A stretch of DNA of 64,000 nucleotides from Hypomesus transpacificus (lineage: Eukaryota; Chordata; Actinopteri; Osmeriformes; Osmeridae). The number at the start of each line of letters is the position of its first letter. Position 1 is the stretch's first letter. Below, piece by piece: positions 12,175 through 22,170 of the stretch. The stretch spans positions 8,699,361 through 8,763,360 of the forward strand of contig NC_061073.1 in the NCBI RefSeq assembly GCF_021917145.1. The letters are read 5' to 3'. Both the position numbers and the translations under genes were made by a program. The notes below the pieces were generated by a model. It was not told where the DNA came from. It was given only the letters and a program-made list of their open reading frames with translations, and searched no databases.

Positions 12175-12400
12175 TGGCTCCAGACTAGGGCTCCGAGCAG
12201 GTTGACTCCTCTCTTGGTTTACTATGTCGTCCTTTGTTGTTTTGAACCATTCTTAGTCTGGCCCCTCACCTGAGACCACTTTGTCTTGGGAGACCCTACC
12301 AGGAGCACCAGGCTCCAGACAACACAGCCCCCAGGTTCATTAGGACACACAAACCTCTTCACCGCGATAAGGTGATGGTTCTAGAAGAGGTGGTTAGTTT
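12175..12400 (+). repeat. Probable 5' fragment of an RTE/Rex3-type LINE
   Basis: The stretch with GGGAGACCCTACCAGGAGCA, GACAACACAG and CCGCGATAAGGTGATGG resembles, from memory, the region upstream of the endonuclease frame in teleost RTE elements. The copy at 26.4 kb is truncated just downstream of this part, so the two cannot be compared directly. It lies in the left arm of the piggyBac element. Confidence 0.4.
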
Positions 12401-12412
12401 TTTTTTGTGTTG

Positions 12413-12690
12413 TATAACAGGAACTGGATATCTGAAAAAAAGGTTTTATAACAAGAACTGAACTGGATATCTGGGGAAAAAAATAAGTTTTTTTTTTTTT
12501 TTTTTTTTTTACACAAACTGGATATCTCGAAGAATATCTGAAACAGAAAATATATTTGTGTGTGTGTGTGTAGGGGGGGGGGGGTTATAACAGGAACAGG
12601 ATATCTGAAACAAATGTTTTTTTTTTGTTTTTTTGTTTTTTTTATAACCGGAACTACATATCTGAAACAGAGAAAGGGCAGTACAATAGA
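12413..12690. repeat. Degenerate tandem repeats of a GGATATCTGAAACAG unit
   Basis: Five or six imperfect copies of a unit like TATAACAGGAACTGGATATC-TGAAACAG occur at about 12413, 12449, 12515, 12585 and 12645, separated by poly-T, poly-G and GT tracts. A related ATCTGAAACAG also occurs near 12052. They lie 3' of the piggyBac transposase frame. Confidence 0.65.
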
Positions 12691-12751
12691 AACAATTGTT
12701 GAATATAATTATATATGTGTATATGTATAATGCAGGGAGTGTTGAAAATCT

Positions 12752-12981
12752 GCTACTTGTACCGTTGGCTTTTAAATCCCGCTCAACGCCAAGGCAGAAA
12801 GTCACATACAAACCTGCTGCTTGAACCGTTGGCTTTTAAATCCCGCTCAACGGCCAAGGTAGAACGGGAGATCTGTTGGCTTGATCAGTTGTTGTGGCAT
12901 GACCCCTCACCAAGATGTCATGTGAACGTCCTGCTTGAACCGTTGGCTTTTAAATCCCGCTCAACGGCCCAAGGTAGAACG
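12752..12981. repeat. Three copies of a 50-bp repeat containing a CCGTTG/CAACGG inverted repeat
   Basis: The core ACCGTTGGCTTTTAAATCCC followed by GCTCAACGGCCAAGGTAGAAC recurs with starts at 12761, 12825 and 12939 (spacings 64 and 114 bp). A partial fourth copy, CTCAACGGCGAAGGTCGAA, is near 12027. Each core can pair CCGTTG with CAACGG. The cluster ends within 10 bp of the transposase stop codon, inside the piggyBac element. Confidence 0.75.
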
Positions 12982-12989
12982 ATGGGTGT

Positions 12990-14850
12990 TTAATAATGTT
13001 TGAGTGTGTGATACTCCTCAAAACATGGGGCAGCACACAAGGCAACGTTGCATGCCACACACATGAACTTTGTCACTTTCCTCTCCTTTCTCCGACGCGA
13101 GGTAGAAGTGCACACCTTGCACTTCCTCCTGGTCCTGCTTCCTTGGGTAGCAGTCTGAGGGACCTCCGAGGGAAAGTGCCTGGCAGTCAACCGCAGAGGA
13201 TTGTCTGATGTGGGACGGCCACCGGTGGATGGGCGTCGAGGTGTATGATGCACCTCGAGCAGCTGTTTCATCAAGTTCAGTCTGTATTCCTGGTAAGGGA
13301 TGACTCTCCCTAATCAGAATGAAGTAAATGAGTAGGAATCAGTAATCACAGCAACTCAATTATTTTAAAAGCTTTGTAAGGAAATTATGTAATTTGAAAT
13401 GTATTGTGCATTTCTCTCACCAGACTGTTGACGGTGGACGATGTGGCCATTGAGAACAGCAGTGTCTACCAAGTGAAAGAAGACTTTCTTATACCACTTG
13501 GTAGTCTTCCTGGCACATTCGACAAAGCTGTTCACCATGTCCGCCTTGTCCACAGCCCCCATCTTCTTGTTATAGTCAAGAACACAAGCTGGCTTGAGTT
13601 TCCTCTCCCCGGTGGCATGATCAATCCTTGCCGTGGCTGACATCACTGATGAATGAACAGTGGTGAGCATATGAACGTCACGTTTATCATGCCACTTAAC
13701 GGCCAACTGACTGCCATTTTGTTTGAACTCCACTTCACCCTTCTTCATTTTAGGGCTGAAGGCTGGCATCCCCTTCCGATTTGCACGAACGGTCCCACAG
13801 GCCCCCCGTTCCTCGGGAGAGGAGGTGCTGGAACAATGTTGGACTGCTGTACCAGTTGTCGATGTACAGGACGTGGCCCTTTTTTAGGTGGGGTGCAAGT
13901 AAGGTCATCACGACCGAGCCAGATATCCCAAGTCCTGGAAAGTGGGTGATGTCAGTGGTGGATCCCGTGTAAATGATCATGTCCTGCACGTAACCGGTCA
14001 ACACATCACAAAGGACAAAGAATTTGACACCAAACCTATGCCTTTTTGATGGGATGTACTGCCGAAATGCCAGCCTACCCTTCCACTTCATTAGGGATTC
14101 ATCGACACAGAGGTCTCTGTGTGGCACAAAAACCCTTTGGAATGAAGTGGTGAGAGCACTAAACACATTTCTGATCTTGTGCAGGGGATCATTTACGTTA
14201 GCGCTTGCACTGTCGACAAAGTGCAAGCAACGGAGGAGAAGCAGGAAACGGTCCTGGGAAAAAATTGTGGCGAAGAAGGGGGTCAGGAGGATGGGATCTG
14301 TGGTCCAGTAGTCTCGGAGGGACGACTTTCTCACAATTCCCATCAGGAGGACAGCGACCAAGAATGAGTACATCTCATTCACGGTTGTCCGCACCCATTT
14401 AGCAATCTTGCCTTTTACTCCGGACGACATCATCTCCTGCTGCACTGAAGCATAGCGGTTTGTTTCCTCCACTATCTCCTCGACTAGTTCTTCTGTGAGG
14501 AACAGTTTGAAACACTGAGCCTCAGTGGGATCTTCGGGGGGGGTCTGCACCCCAGACAGTGTTTCATTAAACACAATTCTGGGTCCAGGGGGAGTGAAAT
14601 CACTGGCGGCCCACCAGCTCGTGGAACTCACCTCCTCCACTTCATCCCCCATTTCCATTTCGCCTTCACTAGAGGGACCTTCGGCCTCTGGGTTTGCAAG
14701 GTCCTCTAGGTTTGGGGGCAGACCCTCACCATCACTGTCATCACTGCTACTTGCATCGGTGTTGTACTCCTCTTCTTCATCTGAATTAAAAAACATTTCT
14801 TGGATGTCGATGTCTGTGAGTTGCTTCCTTTTGCCCGAAAAATATGCCAT
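12990..14850 (-). pseudogene. piggyBac transposase, one intron, one frameshift
   Basis: The model joins 14850-13421 and 13309-12990 on the minus strand, about 582 residues once the single frameshift is allowed for, close to the usual length. The 111-bp intron has a GTGAGA donor and a GATTAG acceptor and restores the frame into QEYRLNLMKQ. An acidic N-terminus (residues 1-75) precedes the DDE core: D250 in CVDESLMKWKG, D331 in YIDNWYSSP and the third Asp in GAVDKADM. The C-terminus is a Cys/His cluster (CKVC, CVAC, CFEEYH) like the RING-type finger of the family. The one lesion is an extra G in a run of six G (plus strand 13803-13808), which moves the frame after LLSRGTG. All catalytic residues survive. 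It is either a very young pseudogene or an intact gene with a homopolymer sequence error. Confidence 0.85.
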
Positions 14851-14925
14851 TTCTGGAGTAATACTCTGGAAAAGTGAGTCTGCTAATTGACTAAATGCCG
14901 TTTGTTTGCTGTAAGTTTGCTGTCG

Positions 14926-15312
14926 GTGTTGTCCTGCACCGGCCGTGATGGTTATCCATCTCGGGGGGGAACAATCTCGGGTCGCAGTCGGGGTGTAGCC
15001 TTTTGCGCAGCATTAGGCGAGACCTCGACTGCATCCACTGGATGTTCCCCGACACCATGGTGCTGTTCTCCGATATCATCCAGCGGAGAGTGTACCGGAG
15101 CCAGGCGAGGGGCCGCAGTGCCTATGGCATTGAGAGGTCAAGGCGGTTCGTGAATGCCGGAGTGGCCGGCTTCATGCGCAGAGTTGGAGTCGCCAACAGC
15201 AACATCCGCCATGACCAGGACGTTTTTAGGAGGGACGGGGTTCATCTGAACCGTAGGGGGAACGAGCTGTTCCTCGAGAATGTCCTGGTCGGCCTGAGAA
15301 CCGTCCTGTAAG
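14926..15312 (+). pseudogene. SGNH-hydrolase-like domain fragment
   Basis: The + strand encodes VMVIHLGGNN, IHWMFPDTMVLFSDI, and near the end RRDGVHLNRRGNELF before a TAA at 15310. The LGGN block and the D-G-V-H block match the pattern of SGNH/GDSL esterase folds (blocks III and V), found in many multicopy teleost repeat proteins. A run of seven G at about 14963-14969 shifts the frame by one right after HLGG; downstream the frame is open for 100 codons. No serine block I is visible, so the piece is only the C-terminal part of a domain. It is transcribed away from the piggyBac transposase, 76 bp apart. Whether it belongs to that element or is an older insertion is not settled. Confidence 0.5.
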
Positions 15313-15768
15313 CGTGTGGCTTACAAAACAACACAAAGGCTCTTTTCAGAGCCACCCAAATACCCAGTAAATGTGCAATTTTCATAATGTGATCAATCAC
15401 CAATAGGCTATAAACCTGCACTGATGCGCAGCGCGAAACAGTAACGCGCACTCGATGTAGAAAGTTGTGGGATGTTGCTGTGGCTGTACCAGCAATATTA
15501 GTATTGATGCCGGTGGGACTTTTGTAGTAAGGGTCAGCCGGATGGTCCAGCGGAACGGCAGGTTGTGGGCACCACATGTCAGTGTTTCTGTGTTCACAGT
15601 CGCAGGAGTTTGCCTCGACTAGAACCAATGCCTTGAATTAAAACGTTGTAATGCCAAATTGATTCGTCTGTTTATAATCTGTTTTCATTTAGGTGTGCCA
15701 TATTATTTGGGTGTGCCACACGTGTTATTCGGCAAGATTACCATCAGAATTTAAAAACACTTCCAAGT

Positions 15769-15868
15769 TAAAGTATTTTATTGTCAGATGCACACAACAA
15801 CACAAGGTCAGACTGGGCACCGAAATTCTTGGGACAAGACAAAGCTAAGCAACCTGGCATAACATATG
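15769..15868 (-). repeat. Retroelement 3'-tail fragment, same family as 45.25-45.78 kb
   Basis: The stretch TTTTATTGTCAGATGCAC, CAAGGTCAGACTGGGCA and GCAACCTGGCATAACAT is the reverse complement of the end of the repeat at 45680-45775 (ATGCCAGGTTGC, CAGTCTGACC, GCATCTGACAGTAAA). It lies inside the piggyBac element. Confidence 0.65.
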
Positions 15869-16782
15869 TACTCAATGTGTCATCATTGTGGAAAAGTTAT
15901 ATTTCTCTGACTGGTGAATGTGAGCGCAAATCATATGAGCGGGAATCATGTGAGTGACGAGTCTGACGACAAATATTAGTAAAAAGTTACTGTACTGTGG
16001 TAAAATTAAACGTATATTCCTTTTTAAAACACGTTGTTGCAAATTAGGGAAGTAGTTGCTATTCCGATATTCAAATATTAACATATTGTGGTTGTGGTAT
16101 ATGATTTTAGTGGTAATGGTAGTGTATAGGATGATAAGCTAATTGCTATTACCGATAACGTGGGCTGCCATGTTTATTGTTTTGATCAGTACTCAATGCA
16201 TTGTGGGTGTCAAAGGGTCAACGAGATAACCTACTCTTCTCACGAGAAAATACTGAGGCGTACGGGGTCAAGTGGTACATCATCAAGGGTCATATTTGTT
16301 GCCGGAAGATTAAAAAATTCAAAGATGGCCTCTAGTAGCTCAAAACAAGACGAAAGACAAACTTTTGTCGGATGTTTTAGATGCATATTAGTGAACGTAT
16401 ATCTATTATTTCGATCTGTAGTTGGTTGTACAAAAGTGACATGTGTTGGAAGTGATAGCCAAGTCAAGGAAAACGGATAATTTTATGGTTTACCAGGTGA
16501 CGTGAGTAAAGCGTGAGTTATTTTTGGTTAGCTATTAGCTAACATTAGCTAAACTAATTTGTTTGAACGTTTTCATATGGATAATAAAGGTAAACTTTCT
16601 CAAAATATACAGTGCATCAAGACGTATGTTTATAATATACACGTAGTCTAATTTTGAAGAGTTTATTGTTACGTAATAAGCCAAACTGGACATTCTAAGG
16701 ACGCGTTCTAAACATACGGGTATGTCCGTACGCTCCAGGGACCAGCCAGGACTGGACATGTTCGTACGCTTCAAAGGGTTAA

Positions 16783-17740
16783 CGATGTTAACATGCACAC
16801 TTGCATTTCCAGATAAGGTTTATCTGTTTTATGGGGCACGTGGTGTGCTGCATCTTTCGACGGATTCAGCTTTCGTCGTGCTTTTGAGGCCTTCATTGTT
16901 CAGACGTCCTTGGACACTATATTATAAATGTGAAACCAGTACTAAACGACCAGGTTTAAGGTGTCATTGGCTTTTGAACAATTATATATTTACAACTACC
17001 AACAAATGAATCGCTTGATTCCCTAACAAGATAACGTCGTTGGTCGCCTCTACTAACTAGAGCCAACTAATTGATTAGCAAGATCTCGCTAGCTGGCTAA
17101 CGCCGTTAGCCGTTAGCCTCATCGCTAACGAGTGTGTAACAATGTTAGATGTATAGTTCACGAATACTAGCGTTAAATCGGAATTAATAAATTGGAGATA
17201 TTTGAATCATTGTAGTTCTATGTTTTTAAAAGCTTACGGTTGGAAGTTGTTGTTGAAGTTGACTAACATTAAAATCGGACGCATGTCGATTGTAACTTGT
17301 CTGCTTGCTGTTCGGACGCTAATGCAAGCACTGGCTCTGTGGCAGGTGGAGCACATGGCACATACAAGAAATGATCATCTTTTTTCGACTGACTGAATTT
17401 AATTTACTCCTTGTTTTTACCAAATAATTAAGTTTGACTTCGGCTGATATATATATATATATATATATTTTAATTCAATCAAAATAAAATATGAATAATT
17501 TGAGTTGATGTCATATAGTTTCTCTCATTAAATTATACACCTGGCTCACGTAATTCAAAAACGTTATTTAATAATGTGATTGACTCCTAAACGGTTGCTT
17601 CATTTTAATACATTAATTATGTTTGACTTAACTATGTTTGGCTACGTTTGGCTGATCTTAATCAAAAAAAATATTTACAACTTGGTAAGAAAATTTAATT
17701 TCTCTTTTCACATGTAGATGATCATTTTTTTCCTGCATTA
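16783..17740. other. No recognisable gene
   Basis: AT-rich sequence flanking the piggyBac right end. It includes several GCTAGC/TTAGC motifs near 17080-17120 and an (AT)n run at 17447-17468. No coding exon or RNA gene could be supported. Confidence 0.5.
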
Positions 17741-18090
17741 TGGGGACCATAAAGTGGGCGTGGCCAATTTATAATTTGCATATGTGTGTTTATATTTTGC
17801 ATATGTGTGGAACTTTGGGTGCATTACCAGCAGTGAACTACAAGGGGGCGACACACGACACCCCACACACACACCCACTGGTTTGCATGATTTTTGAACC
17901 AAAGCAAAAAATCACATAGGCACCTTCAGAATCACTCCTGTAATCATTTAAAATGAAAATCCTTTAGGGAACCTGCTTTTTGGTCCCCACAAGGTTAGAG
18001 GTCTCCTTACGGTGACTGTGTAAACAGATCGATGTCCCCACAAAGAGAGGAATACAAAAACACACGCACACACACACACACACACACTGT
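17740..18090. repeat. GTCCCCAC-type dispersed repeat ending in a CA microsatellite
   Basis: GGTCCCCACAAGG, GATGTCCCCACAAAGAGAGG and AATACAAAAACACAC lead into (CA)n at 18061-18087. This is the reverse-orientation relative of the repeat at 3.2-3.6 kb. Confidence 0.5.
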
Positions 18091-18246
18091 AGCTTCAGAG
18101 GGGGTGGTTGGTAGTCTGTGGCACAGACTGTACTGTAGACTACTGGCCAGCTGAGGTCACCATTCTGTATGTTATACAGTAGTGTGTTGTGTTATATGTG
18201 GATAGTGCACATTTCTAACCTGGCTGTCCCAAGACTTAATATTATA

Positions 18247-18285
18247 TTTAATGATTTAGCAGACGCTCTTATCCAGATTGACTTG
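18247..18285. repeat. Truncated tRNA-derived SINE end
   Basis: ATTTAGCAGACGCTCTTATC is the conserved non-tRNA end of the SINE found complete at 32.7 and 46.9 kb; only about 35 bp are present. Confidence 0.6.
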
Positions 18286-18920
18286 ACCTAACTTGACTTC
18301 ATGTTATACTCATACACACAACAATGGACCCACACATTTATGCTCAAAAAACACACTTCCAGCATACTGTAAAACCCTTTGGGCACTTCTGCGAGGGTTA
18401 GGTAGGTGTACTGTATCAAACACAGCAGTTTCATTAAAAAGGTATAGACAGGACACTGTTTTTTACGGGCTACTCTGTTAGGTCGATGGGAAATATAACG
18501 GAATGTTTGTACCATGCACACAGATATACACTGGTCACAGTCAACTTGACTCAGTTGACAAGTATCAGCTGAGCCGCTTGGCATACTTCGACTGCTCTTG
18601 TGTTAATGTGAGAGGATATTTTATACACAAAGTTTTTATCAATAAAGGTATACGATGTATATTTATTTTTTAACAAGCTACTCCAAATGGGAACAGTGTT
18701 AGTGTTCATTGTTCATTGAATCCTTCCTATAATGCAATGACCAACACGGTCAATTACAAAACTGTAATTGAGTTAAAAAACTGAATAATAAGCAATACAT
18801 TTAAGATAACTTTATTTACAAAAGCCACTAGTTAGACACACAAAGAGACGAACATACAGTATGTGATTTAAAAGAATGACTTTACTCCGTAAAATAGCTT
18901 CACCACATGTTTCACAAAGG

Positions 18921-18926
18921 TTTATT
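18921..18926 (-). terminator. Candidate adm2 poly(A) signal
   Basis: TTTATT on the + strand reads AATAAA on the minus strand, about 845 bases past the adm2 stop codon. It is the best-placed signal I could see, but intervening signals of other form are possible. Confidence 0.35.
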
Positions 18927-19315
18927 TGATGCAGTATTTACAACCAAATGCCTTTATAAATTTATAGTTAAATAATATACCTATACAATTCAAGTCAAAC
19001 CAAACAGAACAATGTTTAAAGTGCTTTCATATGTTTCTAAAAACATCTGACCTTCTAGCTCTCAATACATACTCTATGACATAATGAATAACGAACAACT
19101 TCCTGGGGTTACATCCTAAAAAGGTCAACATTTCTATGGCACAAGCTTGGATAGGTGTGTGGCAAGGTGTGGATTAGTCGATGGGGTGATGGATTAAAGT
19201 AAGGGGTCATCATTGGGGTATGAGGGGAAGGGTTAGGATTGAAGGGGAACTCAAATGTATGATATGTCAAGAAATAAATATTTGTGGTAGTGTGCATGTG
19301 TTTGTGAGTGTATGC

Positions 19316-19386
19316 AAGTGTGTGTGTGTGTGTGTGTGGGGGGGGGGGGGTACAGTTTTGTGGATGATTGTGTGTGTGTGTGTGTA
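19316..19386. repeat. GT microsatellite with a G11 run
   Basis: Two (GT)n runs separated by a homopolymer of about eleven G residues, within the presumed adm2 3' UTR. Confidence 0.85.
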
Positions 19387-19770
19387 CACACTGCAGACAG
19401 AGTGGATGAGTCAGAGTGGATTAGAGATCCGCATGGTTCAGCTCTAGTAAACTACAGCTCAGCAGGCTGAGGGTCAAAGACCCTCGAAAACAACAAGGAA
19501 AGAACCAGCTCTCCAGTACAGGAGGAGGAAGCACAACGAGCCCACTAGCACGCCTACCACTGTCCCATGATGACATCCGGCCTCACAGCAGAGGCAGTAG
19601 GGAGACAGAGAGCCAATAGACACACAGGTGACATCATCTATATCAGGCTAGCTTTAACGACAGAATATGTGTCTTTTTCTACAACAAATATTTACCTGCA
19701 TGTCCGCCTATGCGATTCTGAAGGTTGTTGATATAATTATTGTCTCTCTTGTTTTTAGGGGGGGATGATT

Positions 19771-21606
19771 TCATCCATAGCTGTGAGGACTACGGGGGTT
19801 AATAGGGGAGGAGTCTTCTCTCCCACTTTGTCCAATCAGTTGGTACAGACGATGGCTGAGGTTTTGAACTTGACAAGTGCCTAAAACACACCCCACCCGC
19901 ATCAGCTGGGCATGGCCTCTCCCCCCGCCACCGTTGGTATGGCGACGACCTCTCAATGCCCTCGGCCTACGTAGTCCTTCCCCTGTGGTGAGGTGGTTTT
20001 GGTCAGGCACCGGGCTAGGCCACCCTGGCGTGGGTCCTTTATGCAGCAAGGCCTTCCAGGCCCGCCTGTCTCTAAGGGCAATGTTGTTGTTGGTAACAGA
20101 GAGGTCAGAGGGGGTTGGCATGATGAGATGGGGAGATGTCTCAAGCAACCTGGGTATTCTGAGAAAACTCAGCCTTCAAGAAGGAGAGAGAGAGAGAATA
20201 AGAGAAAGAAATAGAGATGGTTAGAAACACCTAGTCATACATTTTACATAACTGTCAGTGGTTCTCAAACTGTAAGACGCCATAGCAGCAAACAAATGCA
20301 GCGGAACATAAGGAAAACGTGCATTGTTGAAAAATTCTTCAAAAACAATAGGGGGGAGCGGGTAAATTTCCGGTGGGTGGCCTAAAAAGTTTGTTACCTG
20401 ATTATACTAGTGTTGGACTCAAACTGACACAAATTTATCATGCACAGCATTCAAAAACGCTCAATGCTTTCTTGGGCGACACAGTTCCTCAGGGGAGAGG
20501 ATCAGATGAGGTGAAAAGTAAGACTTGAACTTGAACCTTCCACAGGTGCAAGAGAACTTTAGGAAGCTACTCGGAATGCTGAGACTTTAGTAAACATGTA
20601 GGACACACACCACACAGACACCACACACACACACCACACACACACACACACATTTAAACAATTCACTGGCAAAAACCAGCCCTAGAAAAGAGCTTGTCAT
20701 GCTCGCTAATGTTTTCCTCAGAGTTAAAGCCTTATAGGCTGTTCAGTCAATGATTCAAAAACGAACAAAAATCGCAATGACTTTCCCCATGAATCAACAA
20801 CGTAACATGCTGTCCTACCGGCTCATACAACAACACACTGACTGACAGGACAAGGGTTGCTTTTCTTCAGCCTATTCAGAGCTTGCTACTCCACTGCTCA
20901 CTTAGAAAGCTTCCTTTTTTATAGCAGTAGAGAGACTTCCACCTCTTTTTACCTGTCTCTCACAGAACCACAATGCCCTCATTTTTACCCCATCCCCTCT
21001 CCTCTCCTCCCTCATTCATACTGCAGTTGGAGTGTCACTAGGAGCCTGTCTGATAGGTCATGTGACCTGTCTTGATGATTACGCAAGAGGAAATCAGAGG
21101 GCACACATGCACACACTTACTCCTGTAGCTATAGCTAAAGCGTGACTGTGGAAAGATTTAAGGAGTGACGACATTGTTACATTAATCCGAAACAACAACA
21201 GGGAAATAATCCAATTAAACTTTTGCCGAGTCGTGATCTGATACAATGATCCGAGTTGTTTCTCCTCTGAGACGCTATACATGAATTGGAGAGTTTGTGT
21301 TCTGTTAGGTTGAGCATGTACAGTACAGTTTACAGCATGTGTGTGTTAATATTTGTATGTACAGTACGTGCGTTTGTGTGTGCTTGTTTTGTATAGTACT
21401 GTGAAGCACCATTTGAATGTCTATCTGCACATATGAATGTATGTGTGCAGTTTTTTTTCTGAACTGAATGTGTGTGATTGTTTGGGTTAATGTTTGTTTG
21501 TTTATTCTATAATGTGGGGCAGCATGTGATTGTGATCCAATAATCCAGTGAGGTATTGTGAATAGTCCTCCCTGGCTGGACATGTTGAGCTCCAGCTCTG
21601 AGCTCC

Positions 21607-21644
<38 letters not shown>

Positions 21645-22114
21645 ACCCACCCACCCACCCACCCACCCACCCGCACACACACACACAGATACAGAACTCC
21701 ATCTCCAACCCCGTGCACACAGCATGCATCCCACACTAACTTCCTCAATATAATCTCTTGTCTGCAGTGTAAACTGGTCCCTCTCAGTGTTTATCAACAC
21801 ATCCCTCTTAAGTCTTTGAAAGATTTTACAGAGACAATAATTAGGATAATAGAAACATTCATTATGGAATCTAGACAAGCCATTTGATTGAACAACCTTG
21901 TGTGTTTTGTCAGTCCATGGACCTGAGGATTGAGAATACCCTTCTTGTTTGAGACTGACCTCTCTCTGCTCCCAGCACCCCCCAATGCACAGAATATTGC
22001 TCTTACAAAGACACTGAGGGTTTGCTTTATGTTAGCAAAACATTGTTAAATGTTAGAAAAATACTTTCTGGTGTGTTAGTAGTAGATGCACGTGCTGGCC
22101 GCACCTGACTCCCT

Positions 22115-22170
<56 letters not shown>

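Larger units (their letters stand above)
11115..16782. mobile_element. piggyBac transposon with terminal inverted repeats and TTAA flanks
   Basis: The left end reads TTAA-AA-CCCTTTCACACGTACG (11115-11136) and the right end, read inward, is TTAA-CCCTTTGAAGCGTACG (16782-16763). Both arms also share CTGGTCCC about 30 bp in. TTAA is the piggyBac target site. The span of about 5.66 kb is longer than usual for the superfamily. It contains the transposase (-), an SGNH-like fragment (+), two sets of internal repeats and fragments of other retroelements, so it has absorbed later insertions. The left end carries two extra A residues between TTAA and CCC, which could be mutation. Confidence 0.75.

Noticed and set aside
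16325-16480. Short plus frame beginning MASSSSKQDERQ near the piggyBac right end
   Set aside because: It has a good start context but only about 50 codons, no recognised domain and no convincing splice donor in frame.
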